From positions 1 through 64,000 of the forward strand of contig CAJTUC010000014.1 in the NCBI GenBank assembly GCA_910579395.1: a stretch of 64,000 nucleotides of DNA, in the 5' to 3' direction. The notes beneath the pieces were generated by a model. It was not told where the DNA came from. It saw only the letters and a program-made list of their open reading frames with translations, and did not search any database. A program made the translations under genes and the position numbers. Positions 8,813 to 17,881 of the stretch are shown in pieces (position 1 is the first letter of the stretch; each line of letters begins with the position of its first letter). The DNA comes from an uncultured Lachnospiraceae bacterium. Its GTDB lineage: Bacteria > Bacillota > Clostridia > Lachnospirales > Lachnospiraceae.

Positions 8813-9493
8813 ATGGAAATTTTGAGATGTGAAGGCGTAAGAAAGGTGTATGGCAGTGGTGACAATCAAGTCGTTGCGCTGGATGGAATCGATCTGTCTG
8901 TGGAAAAAGGAGAATTCGTGGCGATTGTCGGGGCTTCCGGCTCCGGAAAGTCTACATTGCTTCATATACTTGGCAGTGTAGACAGGCCGTCGGCGGGCAG
9001 AGTCTTTATCGAGGAAACGGACATTGCGGCTCTGAATCAGAGGGAGGCGGCTGTTTTCCGGCGGAGGCAGGCGGGAATTGTTTATCAGTTCTATAATCTG
9101 ATACCGACGCTTACGATTCGTAAGAACATCCTGATGCCGCTTCTGTTAGATAAACGGAAGCCGAATCAGGAATATTTTGACCGAGTGATAGAGACACTTG
9201 GAATTGCCGATAAGCTGGAGGCGCTTCCGAACCAGTTATCGGGCGGGCAGCAGCAGCGTGCGGCCATCGCACGCGCATTGATTTACCGGCCGGCCCTGCT
9301 TCTGGCGGATGAACCGACAGGAAATCTGGATCAGAAAAATTCCAGAGAAATTATGGATATGCTGAAATTGTCCAACCGCAATCTGAAACAGACGACCGTG
9401 TTGATCACCCATGACGAAAAGGTCGCACTGGAAGCGGATCGTATCATAACGATAGAAGACGGGCGCATCGTCGGCGATGAGAAACGGAGGTGA
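8813..9493 (+). CDS. ABC transporter ATP-binding protein (MacB/BceA type)
   Basis: A 226-residue ATPase of the LolD/MacB/BceA group. Walker A GASGSGKST is at residues 40-48, the Q-loop at IVYQFYNL, the signature LSGGQQQR at 142-149, Walker B LLLADEPTGNLD, and the switch histidine in LITHDEK. AGAAGGAGG precedes the ATG. The stop codon region overlaps the possible upstream start of the permease, so the two are co-translated. It should power the adjacent permease, typically exporting or detoxifying peptides or lipids. Confidence 0.93.
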   Translation: MEILRCEGVRKVYGSGDNQVVALDGIDLSVEKGEFVAIVGASGSGKSTLLHILGSVDRPSAGRVFIEETDIAALNQREAAVFRRRQAGIVYQFYNLIPTLTIRKNILMPLLLDKRKPNQEYFDRVIETLGIADKLEALPNQLSGGQQQRAAIARALIYRPALLLADEPTGNLDQKNSREIMDMLKLSNRNLKQTTVLITHDEKVALEADRIITIEDGRIVGDEKRR

Positions 9494-9500
9494 CGGATAT

Positions 9501-11711
9501 ATGTGGAAAGATTATTCATCAGGTTATCTGAAAAATAACCGCGCTTCCTGTTTGTCTGTCATGATTGCCGCTTTTATTTCAGCCTTGCTTCTGTCGCTGC
9601 TTTGCAGTTTGTTCTATAATTTATGGAATTATGAAGTAGAGAGGATTAAAGTGGAGGAAGGCGGCTGGCAGGGGCGTATTGCCGGAACAATCGGCATGGA
9701 GGAAATAGAACGCATTCGAAACTATGCCAATGTGGAAAAGGCGCTCATCAATGAGGACTTATCCGATGAACAGGAAATTGTGGTAGATGTTTATTTGAAG
9801 AAGATAAAGAATGTATTCAGGGATATGGCAGAGATTGCGGAACTGGCCGGACTTTCGGAAGAAGCGGTTACTTATCACTATGAACTTCTGAATCTGTATT
9901 TAGTTCGTGATTCCAGGGATTCGGCATTGCGCTGGGTCTTTCCGTTTGCTTTACTGGTTACGGCAACGGCCTGCTTTTCCCTGATATTGGTCATTCACAA
10001 TGCGTTTGCGGTGACGATGAATTCCAGAATTCATCAGTTCGGTATTCTGGCGAGTATCGGAGCCACACCGAAGCAGATTCTGGTCTGTCTTCTGCAGGAA
10101 GCGTCTGCCTTGTGCGCGGTGCCGATTGCTGCGGGCAGCATCTTCGGTATCCTGCTCAGCATGGGAATTGTTTCAGGAATGAATGTGATACTGGCGGATG
10201 TTGGAAGACGGATGGTACTGCCTTTCCGATTTCATCCTGTGATCTTGTTTCTTTCTCTCGCGGCATCGGTACTGACCGTGTGTATTTCCGCATGGATTCC
10301 TGCGAGGAAACTGAGCAGACTGACGCCGCTTGAGGCGATTCGGAATACCGGAGAACTGCAATTAAAGAAAAAAAGGAGTTCCCGCTTTTTGGCATTTTTC
10401 TTTGGAATAGAAGGTGAACTTGCCGGGAATGCACTGAAAGCGCAGAGGAAAGCGATGCGCACCGCGTTTACTTCTCTGCTTCTTGCTTTTCTGGCATTTT
10501 CTTTCATGATGTGCTTTATCACGATTACAGTCGTCAGCCAGAGAGAGACTTATTTTGCAAAATATCAGGATTCCTGGGATGTAATGGCAACGTTGAAAAA
10601 TATGGAGATCGATGCTTTTGAAGAAACCGATGTCCTGCAGGAACTTGGTGGTATGCAAAGCTGCGTCATATATCAGAAGGCGATGGCTAAACGGTATGTT
10701 ACGTCCGAAGAAATCAGCGAAGAGATGCAGGCAGTAGGGGGATTTGGAAACGCGGCGGAAGATTATGTGTCCGTAAACGATGGCGCGTGGCTCGTGAATG
10801 CGCCAATTGTTATTTTGGATGATGCAAGCTTTTTGGAATATTGTGTGAAAATTGGGGCAGAGCCGAGTCTGGACGGCGCAGTTATCCTGAATCGAACCTG
10901 TGATGCTGCGGATCCCAATTTCCGGGAACGGCGCATGCTGCCGTATTTGAAAGAATATGGGCGGACCACGCAGCTGCGGCAGGCCGGACAGGAAGAGAAA
11001 ATGGCGGAGATTCCGGTGGTTTCTTATACGCAGGAGGTTCCTGTTCTGCGGGAAGAGTATGGAACATTAGATTTTTATGAACTTGTGCACTTTCTTCCCG
11101 TATCTCTCTGGAAAGAAATCAAAGGTGAGATTGGCGGTCAGGAAGAAGATATTTATATTCGTATTCTGGCAAAAGACGGGGTGACGCTTCCGGAATTGGA
11201 CGAAGTGGAAGCGGCGGTTTTGACGTGTCTGAAGGATGTCTGTGAAATCGAAACAGAGAACCGCATTCAGGAGAAAATCGATAACGATAAAATGTTCGCG
11301 GGCATGAAGGCGATTCTCAGCGTGTTCTGTGTGCTGCTCGCAATCATAGGCATAGGCAATGTTTTTTCCAACACACTCGGATTTGTCCGCCAGAGGAAAC
11401 GGGAGTTCGCACGTTATCTGTCTGTCGGTCTGACGCCTGCAGGAATCAGAAAAATCTTCTGCATAGAAGCGCTTGTCATCGCAGGCCGTCCGGTGCTTAT
11501 CGCTTTGCCGGTGACGGCGCTCGCGGTCGCTTTCTTTATCAAAATGAGTTACCTCGAGCCGCTCCTTTTTATTCGCGAGATACCGTTTTTACCGATAGGT
11601 TCCTTTGTTCTGGGGATTTTCTTCTTTGTGGCTTTGGCGTATTATCTCGGCGCGAAAAAGGTGATGGGCAGCAGTCTGGCCGATTCCCTGCGGGATGATA
11701 CGATGTTGTAA
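9501..11711 (+). CDS. FtsX-like ABC permease
   Basis: A 736-residue permease made of two FtsX-type halves. TM1 is at about 15-40, then an extracellular segment of roughly 110 residues. TM2-4 (about 150-275) carry the motif LASIGATPKQI; an amphipathic linker follows, with TM5 at about 315-340. A second extracellular domain of about 250 residues precedes the last three TM segments, which carry GLTPAGIRKIF. This suggests eight TM segments rather than the ten of classical BceB. The ATG at 9501 has ACGGAGG at ideal spacing, so it is preferred over the ATG at 9477. The gene ends only 11 bp before the convergent AraC gene, leaving no room for a terminator. Confidence 0.9.
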   Translation: MWKDYSSGYLKNNRASCLSVMIAAFISALLLSLLCSLFYNLWNYEVERIKVEEGGWQGRIAGTIGMEEIERIRNYANVEKALINEDLSDEQEIVVDVYLKKIKNVFRDMAEIAELAGLSEEAVTYHYELLNLYLVRDSRDSALRWVFPFALLVTATACFSLILVIHNAFAVTMNSRIHQFGILASIGATPKQILVCLLQEASALCAVPIAAGSIFGILLSMGIVSGMNVILADVGRRMVLPFRFHPVILFLSLAASVLTVCISAWIPARKLSRLTPLEAIRNTGELQLKKKRSSRFLAFFFGIEGELAGNALKAQRKAMRTAFTSLLLAFLAFSFMMCFITITVVSQRETYFAKYQDSWDVMATLKNMEIDAFEETDVLQELGGMQSCVIYQKAMAKRYVTSEEISEEMQAVGGFGNAAEDYVSVNDGAWLVNAPIVILDDASFLEYCVKIGAEPSLDGAVILNRTCDAADPNFRERRMLPYLKEYGRTTQLRQAGQEEKMAEIPVVSYTQEVPVLREEYGTLDFYELVHFLPVSLWKEIKGEIGGQEEDIYIRILAKDGVTLPELDEVEAAVLTCLKDVCEIETENRIQEKIDNDKMFAGMKAILSVFCVLLAIIGIGNVFSNTLGFVRQRKREFARYLSVGLTPAGIRKIFCIEALVIAGRPVLIALPVTALAVAFFIKMSYLEPLLFIREIPFLPIGSFVLGIFFFVALAYYLGAKKVMGSSLADSLRDDTML

Positions 11712-11722
11712 GCGCTTTGAGG

Positions 11723-12622
11723 TTAGAGCTGTGCCCGTAGTGTTTCCGAAAGGAACTGTTCTTTATATTCTTTTGGCGACATACCGAATTCTTTTTTGAA
11801 AGAGCGGAAGAAACTGGAGTAGTCTTTAAAGCCGCACAGCAGACAGGCCTCGCTGATTTCGGAGCAGCTCAGGATTGCGTCACGGCACAGGGAGAGTCGT
11901 TTTTTCGTGATATAGCGGTGAACGGATAGACCGAGCCTTTCTTTGAACACATGGGCAATATGATATTTGCTGACATAGAATGTCCGGGCAAGGCTGTCCA
12001 GGGAAAGCTCTTCGTCGAGATGTGTTTCAATATATTGGAGCAGGTGTTCATACAATCCCTGCTCCTTTTCCATGACATTCGGATTGGCTTCTTCGTAAGC
12101 CGTCCGGTTCAGATGAAGCAGCAGGTCTTGTACGCAGAGGGATATCTGGGCCGTCTTGCCAAAGCGCTCGGAATGGATTTCCTCGATCAGGCGGAAAATT
12201 TTAGCCTGTATGGCGTTGAATGCGATTACATCATAATAAGAGATATACCGTCCGTCTGTCTGCGCCTTTTGCATCAGATAGGCATAATCTTCGGATACTT
12301 TCGATAATCTGGCATAAAAGGATCCACTGATCCAGAAGACGAAGCGGCGGTAGGGAATATCTGTATTGCGGATGATGGCCTGATGGGAAACGCCTGGCGG
12401 AATCAGGATTATATTTCCTGTTTTCAGCGGATATTCTGTCCCATCGATTCGGATGGATACATTTCCTTCCAGAAAAAAATAGAATTCATAATAATCGTGT
12501 GAGTGTTCCTTTACCTGACAGCGCAGTCTGTCATGATGAGAATCGTTGTAATAATAAATTTCAAAATCTTTTGACAACATGTACTGCCGTGTACTGAAAG
12601 CTGTCTGCAGGTTTTTTTTCAT
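11723..12622 (-). CDS. AraC family transcriptional regulator (likely uxu regulator)
   Basis: A 299-residue protein. An N-terminal cupin-type sugar-sensing domain has HSHDYYEFYFFLEGN and LIPPGVSHQ. Two C-terminal helix-turn-helix motifs (about 190-295) include SLDSLARTFYVSKYHIAHVF and the AraC signature around EACLLCGFKDYSSFFRSFKKEFG. It is divergent from uxuA, so regulation of hexuronate catabolism in response to a sugar acid is the likely role. The ATG at 12622 follows GAGGT; the in-frame extension upstream overlaps the promoter region and is not supported. Confidence 0.88.
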   Translation of the reverse strand: MKKNLQTAFSTRQYMLSKDFEIYYYNDSHHDRLRCQVKEHSHDYYEFYFFLEGNVSIRIDGTEYPLKTGNIILIPPGVSHQAIIRNTDIPYRRFVFWISGSFYARLSKVSEDYAYLMQKAQTDGRYISYYDVIAFNAIQAKIFRLIEEIHSERFGKTAQISLCVQDLLLHLNRTAYEEANPNVMEKEQGLYEHLLQYIETHLDEELSLDSLARTFYVSKYHIAHVFKERLGLSVHRYITKKRLSLCRDAILSCSEISEACLLCGFKDYSSFFRSFKKEFGMSPKEYKEQFLSETLRAQL

Positions 12623-12667
12623 AGGAATACCTCGTAATTTTAAACGGAATGGATGATAAGCATTTTT

Positions 12668-12687
12668 CCTATTATAATTATAATAGG
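12668..12687. promoter_or_regulatory. Perfect 20-bp palindrome in the araC-uxuA intergenic region
   Basis: CCTATTATAA and TTATAATAGG form a perfect dyad that covers the -10 region of the araC-type gene. It could be an autoregulatory site or two opposed -10 elements. Confidence 0.4.
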
Positions 12688-12705
12688 ATACCGCAATTTT
12701 TGCAA
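12677..12705 (-). promoter_or_regulatory. Promoter of the AraC regulator
   Basis: On the minus strand TTGCAA (12700-12705) and TATAAT (12677-12682) have a 17-bp spacer, and the -10 is 54 bp upstream of the ATG. Confidence 0.6.
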
Positions 12706-12749
12706 TGTAGACAACAATTATGCCAATTTTTTTTGAAGACAGGAACGTG

Positions 12750-12755
12750 TATAAT
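12750..12755 (+). promoter_or_regulatory. -10 element of the uxuA promoter, no -35
   Basis: A perfect TATAAT lies 46 bp upstream of the uxuA ATG, but the position for the -35 is only a T-run. A missing -35 fits a promoter that needs the divergent AraC-type activator. Confidence 0.4.
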
Positions 12756-12801
12756 AAAGTTATCAAAAACAGGGTATTTCAGAAAGTGAGGAACAAAAAC
12801 G

Positions 12802-13869
12802 ATGGAAATGACATTAAGATGGTATGGAACGGGGTTCGACACGGTCACATTAAAGCAGATTCGACAGATTCCGGGGGTAACGGGAGTCATTTCGACGCTG
12901 TATGATACCGCACCCGGCGAGGTATGGAGCAGAGAGCGTATTCACGCATTGAAAGAAGAGATAGAGGCAGCAGGCCTCAAACTTTCCGGCATTGAGAGCG
13001 TTAACATTCATGATGCGATCAAAACTGGTGCGCCTGAACGGGAACAGTATATTGCAAATTATATCGAGACACTGGAAAATCTCGGCAAAGAAGATATTCA
13101 TATGGTGTGCTATAATTTCATGCCGGTGTTCGATTGGACGAGAACAGAACTTGCGCGTGTGCGGGAAGACGGCTCGACGGTGCTTGCTTATACACAGGAA
13201 GCGGTAGATGCCATTGACCCGGAGAAGATGTTCGAGTCGATTGCGGGCGATATGAATGGTACGGTCATGCCGGGCTGGGAGCCGGAACGTATGTCTCATG
13301 TTAAAGAACTGTTCGAGATGTATAAAGATGTTGACGACGAAAAATTATTTGCGAATTTGAAATATTTTCTGGAAAAGATCATGCCGGTATGCAATAAGTA
13401 TGATATCAATATGGCGATTCATCCTGATGACCCGGCGTGGAGTGTGTTCGGCCTTCCGCGCATTATCATCAACAAGGAAAATATTCTGCGCATGATGAAA
13501 ATGGTTGATGATCCGCATAATGGAGTGACATTCTGTTCCGGTTCTTACGGAACCAATTTGAATAACGACCTGCCGGATATGATTCGTTCCCTCAAAGGAA
13601 GGATTCATTTTGCACATGTGCGCAATCTGAAATTCATTACACCAACGAACTTTGAAGAAGCGGCGCACCTTTCCAGCGATGGGACCTTTGATATGTATGA
13701 AATTATGAAGGCGCTGTACGATATCGGCTTCACGGGCCCGATTCGGCCTGACCACGGGCGTATGATATGGGATGAAGTGGCGATGCCGGGCTATGGACTG
13801 TATGACAGAGCGCTTGGAGCGGCTTATTTAAATGGACTTTGGGAAGCTATTTCGAAGCAGGACCGCTAG
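12802..13869 (+). CDS. uxuA: Mannonate dehydratase
   Basis: A 355-residue TIM-barrel enzyme that dehydrates D-mannonate to 2-keto-3-deoxy-D-gluconate in glucuronate breakdown. Family motifs are visible: the start LRWYGTGFDTVTL, GVISTLYD, SGIESVNIHD, the metal-site HPDDPAW, TFCSGSYGT and HFAHVRN, and near the end PIRPDHGRMIW. The length equals the family norm. It is the first gene of a plus-strand cluster with the next hexuronate enzyme, uxuB, 88 bp downstream. An AGAAAGTGAGG-type ribosome binding site precedes the ATG. Confidence 0.96.
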   Translation: MEMTLRWYGTGFDTVTLKQIRQIPGVTGVISTLYDTAPGEVWSRERIHALKEEIEAAGLKLSGIESVNIHDAIKTGAPEREQYIANYIETLENLGKEDIHMVCYNFMPVFDWTRTELARVREDGSTVLAYTQEAVDAIDPEKMFESIAGDMNGTVMPGWEPERMSHVKELFEMYKDVDDEKLFANLKYFLEKIMPVCNKYDINMAIHPDDPAWSVFGLPRIIINKENILRMMKMVDDPHNGVTFCSGSYGTNLNNDLPDMIRSLKGRIHFAHVRNLKFITPTNFEEAAHLSSDGTFDMYEIMKALYDIGFTGPIRPDHGRMIWDEVAMPGYGLYDRALGAAYLNGLWEAISKQDR

Positions 13870-13957
13870 AAGGACCTGCTTCGAAAGAAAGAATGCTCTG
13901 AAATGCGGGCATTTTTCCAATGGAGATTAAACTGAACAGAAAGGAATGATCATTGTC

Positions 13958-15574
13958 ATGAAATTAAATAAAATAGGATTGGCGAACAGGGAACAGTGGG
14001 AAGCGGCGGGGTATGCGCTTCCGCAGTTCGACAGGGAAGCGGTGACGGCGGCGACGAAGGAAGCGCCGTTTTGGATTCATTTCGGCGCAGGCAACATTTT
14101 TCGGGCGTTTCAGGCGAATGCCGTACAGAGGCTTTTGAATGACGGTATACTGGAGAAGGGCCTAGTAGTAGCGGAAGGGTTTGATTATGAAATCATTGAA
14201 AAAATGAATCGCCCGCATGATGACTATACAATTCTCGTTACTTTGAAAGCAGATGGAAACGTAGAAAAGACCGTGATCGGCAGTGTTGTGGAGTCCTGTA
14301 TTCTGGATTCGGAGAATGAACAGGAGTATGGGAGGCTGAAAGACATCTTTCGCAAAGATTCTCTTCAGATGGTATCCTTTACGATTACTGAAAAAGGATA
14401 CAGTCTCGTGAACGGCAAGGGAGAGATGCTTCCGGCAGTGGAAGCCGATTTTGCGGCAGGCCCTGATAAGCCGGCGAGTTATATCGGAAAAGTGGCATCT
14501 CTTTTGTATACCCGTTATCTTGACGGCGAAAAGCCGGTTGCGATGGTGAGTATGGATAACTGTTCCCACAACGGTGATAAACTGTATGCAGCAATCAGTG
14601 CGTTTGCGAAAAGGTGGACGGAGAACGGAAAGGCAGAAGCGGGATTTTTAGATTATATCAATGATAAGAAGAAAGTATCCTTCCCATGGTCGATGATCGA
14701 TAAGATTACACCCAGACCGGACGCTTCCGTAGAAGAAATCCTGAAAAAGGATGGTGTAGAAGAACTGGACCCCGTTATTACTTCCAAAAACACTTATGTT
14801 GCACCATTTGTCAATGCGGAGGAGTGCGAATATCTGGTCATCGAGGATGCGTTCCCCAACGGACGTCCCGAACTGGAAAAAGCCGGTCTGATGTTTACGG
14901 AGCGGGAAACCGTCGATAAAGTAGAGAGAATGAAAGTCTGCACCTGTCTGAATCCACTTCATACGACGCTTGCTGTTTATGGATGTCTGCTTGGCTATGA
15001 GAAGATTTCCGAAGAAATGAAAGATGAAGATCTTACGAAGATGATCAGGACGATTGGTCTGGTAGAAGGCCTTCCGGTCGTTGTAAATCCGGGTGTGCTG
15101 GATCCGAAGGAGTTTATTGACACCGTGTTGAATGTCCGTTTTCCGAACCCTTTCATGCCGGATACGCCGCAGAGAATTGCGACCGATACTTCCCAGAAGC
15201 TGGCAATCCGTTTTGGAGAAACGGTCAAGGCATATCAGGCTTCTGACAAGCTGAATGTAGCTGATCTGAAGCTGATACCGCTCGTGTTTGCGGGCTGGCT
15301 GCGGTATCTTACCGGAATCGATGACAAAGGAAACAGCTTCACACTGAGTCCTGACCCACTGCTAGATACAGTATGCCCATATGTTACGGAATTGAAACCG
15401 GGTGTAGAGTGCGATGTGGAGAACAAGATTAAGCCGATTCTCGAGAACGAAAAGATATTTGGCGTGAATCTTTATGAGGTCGGTATGGCGGATGCTGTGT
15501 GCAGTTATTTAAAAGAAATGCTGGCAGGACCGGGAGCTGTGCGTGCGACATTAAAGAAATACGTTACAGACTAA
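13958..15574 (+). CDS. uxuB: D-fructuronate (mannonate) oxidoreductase
   Basis: A 538-residue member of the polyol-specific long-chain dehydrogenase (mannitol dehydrogenase) family. The N-terminal nucleotide site is FWIHFGAGNIFRAFQ. The middle has VSMDNCSHNGDKL and FPWSMIDKITPRPD, where the lysine is the conserved catalytic residue, and then CLNPLHTTLAVYG. It reduces D-fructuronate to D-mannonate with NADH, giving the substrate of UxuA. The gene order supports this over a mannitol role. ATG 13958 is used; ATG 13946 sits too close to the AAAGGA site. Confidence 0.93.
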   Translation: MKLNKIGLANREQWEAAGYALPQFDREAVTAATKEAPFWIHFGAGNIFRAFQANAVQRLLNDGILEKGLVVAEGFDYEIIEKMNRPHDDYTILVTLKADGNVEKTVIGSVVESCILDSENEQEYGRLKDIFRKDSLQMVSFTITEKGYSLVNGKGEMLPAVEADFAAGPDKPASYIGKVASLLYTRYLDGEKPVAMVSMDNCSHNGDKLYAAISAFAKRWTENGKAEAGFLDYINDKKKVSFPWSMIDKITPRPDASVEEILKKDGVEELDPVITSKNTYVAPFVNAEECEYLVIEDAFPNGRPELEKAGLMFTERETVDKVERMKVCTCLNPLHTTLAVYGCLLGYEKISEEMKDEDLTKMIRTIGLVEGLPVVVNPGVLDPKEFIDTVLNVRFPNPFMPDTPQRIATDTSQKLAIRFGETVKAYQASDKLNVADLKLIPLVFAGWLRYLTGIDDKGNSFTLSPDPLLDTVCPYVTELKPGVECDVENKIKPILENEKIFGVNLYEVGMADAVCSYLKEMLAGPGAVRATLKKYVTD

Positions 15575-15627
15575 GAACATTGTTGTGGATTTGTTGGATA
15601 GATAAGATGTCCGTTTTTTAAAAAATG

Positions 15628-15653
15628 ATAGCAGAGGCGAAAGCCTCTGCTAT
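15628..15653 (-). terminator. Hairpin with T-run only on the minus strand
   Basis: The stem GCAGAGGC/GCCTCTGC with GAAA loop (extended by ATA/TAT) follows uxuB. On the plus strand no T-run follows it; on the minus strand it is followed by T-rich sequence. As a terminator it fits minus-strand transcripts better, though it may simply stabilise the uxuB mRNA 3' end. Confidence 0.45.
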
Positions 15654-15683
15654 GAGCATTTATAAAAGACATTTGGAAAGAGA

Positions 15684-15794
15684 AGTGTGAAGAGAAGTTC
15701 TAAAGCTTGCAGCAAAGGCTGCTTCGCTAAGAACTTCTACGGTTCGCATTGCGAACCTTCTTCACACTGCAGAATGCCCTTCGGGTCATTCTGC
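15684..15794 (+). repeat. Branched hairpin element (CTAAG-family copy)
   Basis: The outer stem AGTGTGAAGA (15684-15693) pairs with 15759-15768. It encloses AGAAGTTCT/AGAACTTCT (15693-15701 with 15730-15738) carrying a GCAGC/GCTGC tip, and GGTTCG/CGAACC (15741-15757). A second hairpin GCAGAATGCCC...GGG-CATTCTGC follows at 15769-15794. The TTCTAA...CTAAGAA core and the AGAAT...ATTCT second hairpin match the copies found between ribosomal genes. Confidence 0.65.
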
Positions 15795-15802
15795 ATGAAT
15801 TG

Positions 15803-15871
15803 TTTGCGCTGACGTTTGCAACGTCCGACACAAACATCGCAGGCTGAGAAAGGAGCATGGTTATAAAAATG
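15803..15871 (+). repeat. 69-nt leader repeat, copy 1 (supplies RBS and start of the panE-like gene)
   Basis: This block is identical to 56066-56134 except for one base. It contains a small fold (TTTG...CAAA enclosing ACGTT/AACGT), an AAAGGAG ribosome binding site and the ATG of the downstream gene. Confidence 0.85.
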
Positions 15872-16765
15872 AAAATTCAAACTGTTGATATTGTCGGGCT
15901 TGGTGCGCTCGGTGTTATGTATGCTGATTTTTTTACGAAAAAACTAGGAAAAGAGCGTGTGCGTGTATTGGCGGATAAAGGCAGAATCGAACGTTACCGG
16001 GCGGAAACGGTCACTTTTAACGGCAAGGCCTGTGATTTTAATTATCTCGATGCTGCCAAAGAAAGCCGGCCGGCAGAACTGATTTTGTTTGCGGTCAAAT
16101 ACAGTGCACTGGAACAGGCAATGGAGGAGGCGGCGCATCTGGTCGGTGAAAAGACGATTCTGCTTTCGGCGCTCAACGGCATTCGGAGCGAAGCGGACCT
16201 TGGAAGAAAATTCGGAAAGGAAAAGGTGGTACATTGTATCGCCCAGAAGATGGCGGCGATGAAAGAAGGAAATGCTGCTTTTTGTACCAATCCGGGAGAA
16301 CTTGCATTGGGCGTTTTGGATGGCGGAAAAGAAGAAAATCTGAATGTCGTGAAAACATTTTTTGACGAAATCGGATTTGCTTATTCCTGTCCGGCGGATA
16401 TGCGCCATGCCATGTGGGGAAAACTGCTTTGTAATGTCGGCGTGAACCAGACGCTTGCCCTTTGCGAAGGCACCTATCGAAGTGTACAGCAGGAGGGCGA
16501 AGAACGGGAGATGATGAAAGCAGCTATGCGTGAGACGATACTTGTGGCCAATGCGGAAGGGGTTGATTTGACGGAGAAAGATTTGGAGGATTGGGTTGCC
16601 GTTATCGACAGTCTGAATCCTGACGGAGAGCCGTCCATGCGTCAGGACAGCAAGGCGGGCCGGAAAACGGAAGTCGTTCTTTTTGCGGGAACGATCTGCG
16701 AACTTGGAAAGAAACATTGCATTGCAACGCCGGTCAATGATATATTTATGGAAAAGATCAGATAA
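15869..16765 (+). CDS. Ketopantoate reductase family protein (PanE/ApbA-like)
   Basis: A 298-residue two-domain NADP-dependent reductase. The Rossmann start is VDIVGLGALGVMYADFF, ILFAVKYSALEQAM follows in the first domain, and the C-terminal helical domain has MWGKLLCNVGVNQTLAL (catalytic lysine and asparagine) and PSMRQDSKAGRKTEV. The classical role is 2-dehydropantoate to pantoate in CoA synthesis. Placement after uxuA-uxuB makes another 2-keto acid substrate possible. ATG 15869 is preferred; ATG 15857 is only one base from AAAGGAG. Its start region belongs to the 69-nt repeat. Confidence 0.82.
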   Translation: MKIQTVDIVGLGALGVMYADFFTKKLGKERVRVLADKGRIERYRAETVTFNGKACDFNYLDAAKESRPAELILFAVKYSALEQAMEEAAHLVGEKTILLSALNGIRSEADLGRKFGKEKVVHCIAQKMAAMKEGNAAFCTNPGELALGVLDGGKEENLNVVKTFFDEIGFAYSCPADMRHAMWGKLLCNVGVNQTLALCEGTYRSVQQEGEEREMMKAAMRETILVANAEGVDLTEKDLEDWVAVIDSLNPDGEPSMRQDSKAGRKTEVVLFAGTICELGKKHCIATPVNDIFMEKIR

Positions 16766-16810
16766 ATTGCTCAAAAAAATACAATGATCGAACGGGAGGC
16801 TTGCGGACAG

Positions 16811-17848
16811 ATGATTTATTTTAACTGTGACTATAATGAGGGCGCACATGAAAAGATACTGGAGCGCATCGTACAGACGAACTGGGAACAGACAGAAGGT
16901 TATGGGGGAGACAGATACTGCAGTCAGGCGAGGAAGCTGATTCTGGAACAATGCCAGACGGAGAATGCGGCGGTTCACTTTCTGGTGGGAGGGACACAGG
17001 CCAATGCGACAGTTATCGCGGCATCGCTCCGAACATATCAGGGGGTTCTTGCGGCACAGACGGCGCATATAAACGTACATGAAACGGGAGCAGTAGAGGC
17101 GGGCGGCCATAAGGTACTCGCATTGCCGTCTGAAAATGGAAAACTGACAGCTGAACAGGTGGAAGAAGCATATCAGGCGCATATTGCAGATGACAGCCGT
17201 GAGCATATTGTACAGCCGAAGATGGTCTATATTTCACAGCCGACCGAATTGGGAACACAGTATACGCTGGCGGAACTGGAAGCGCTTTCAGCTGTCTGTC
17301 GGAAAAATGACCTGTTTCTGTTCGTAGATGGCGCAAGACTCGGTTATGGGCTTACTGCTTCGGATAATGATGTGATGCTGCCCGATTTGGCGAGATTGTG
17401 TGATGTCTTTTACATTGGGGGCACGAAAGTGGGCGCGCTGTTTGGAGAAGCAGTTGTTATTTCCAATCCGGTTCTGCAGAAAGACTTCCGCTATGTCATT
17501 AAACAGCAGGGCGGTATGCTGGCAAAGGGAAGACTGTTAGGTATTCAATTCCTGACACTTTTTGAGGATAACCTGTATATGGAAATTGCGGGTTATGCGA
17601 ATGAACTGGCGGAGCAGATCAGAGCGGTATTCCATCAGAAGCAGATTCCGCTCCTTGTAGAGAACCGCACAAACCAGCTTTTCCCGATATTGCCCGATGA
17701 TGTTTTGGAGAAGCTTAGCCGGAAGTACTGCTATTCTTATCAGCAGCGCATCGATGAAAAGCATAGTGCGGTACGGTTCTGCACAAGCTGGGCGACGCAG
17801 AAATCTGCGGTGGAAGAACTCTGCAGCGATCTGATGAAAGTATTATAG
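16811..17848 (+). CDS. Threonine aldolase / beta-eliminating lyase family
   Basis: A 345-residue PLP enzyme of aspartate-aminotransferase fold type I. MIYFNCDYNEGAHEKIL is the family N-terminus; VGGTQANATVIAASL binds cofactor phosphate, the FVDGARLGYGL aspartate pairs with the PLP nitrogen, and the Schiff-base lysine is in DVFYIGGTKVGALFGEA near residue 207. Low-specificity L-threonine aldolases split threonine to glycine and acetaldehyde. ATG 16811 follows CGGGAGG at 10 bases. It lies 45 bp after the panE-like gene. Confidence 0.86.
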   Translation: MIYFNCDYNEGAHEKILERIVQTNWEQTEGYGGDRYCSQARKLILEQCQTENAAVHFLVGGTQANATVIAASLRTYQGVLAAQTAHINVHETGAVEAGGHKVLALPSENGKLTAEQVEEAYQAHIADDSREHIVQPKMVYISQPTELGTQYTLAELEALSAVCRKNDLFLFVDGARLGYGLTASDNDVMLPDLARLCDVFYIGGTKVGALFGEAVVISNPVLQKDFRYVIKQQGGMLAKGRLLGIQFLTLFEDNLYMEIAGYANELAEQIRAVFHQKQIPLLVENRTNQLFPILPDDVLEKLSRKYCYSYQQRIDEKHSAVRFCTSWATQKSAVEELCSDLMKVL

Positions 17849-17881
17849 GGAAGATCTGTAATGAATTGGAGGAAAAATGAT

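Noticed and set aside
9477..9500. ATG at 9477 as start of the FtsX permease
   Set aside because: It overlaps the ATPase gene and lacks a spaced RBS, while ATG 9501 has ACGGAGG at ideal distance.
15628..15653. Rho-independent terminator of uxuB on the plus strand
   Set aside because: No T-run follows the stem on the plus strand; the T-rich side is the other strand.
15944..17206. 420-codon minus-strand frame over the panE-like and threonine-aldolase-like genes
   Set aside because: Antisense to two well-supported genes, with composition typical of reversed coding sequence.
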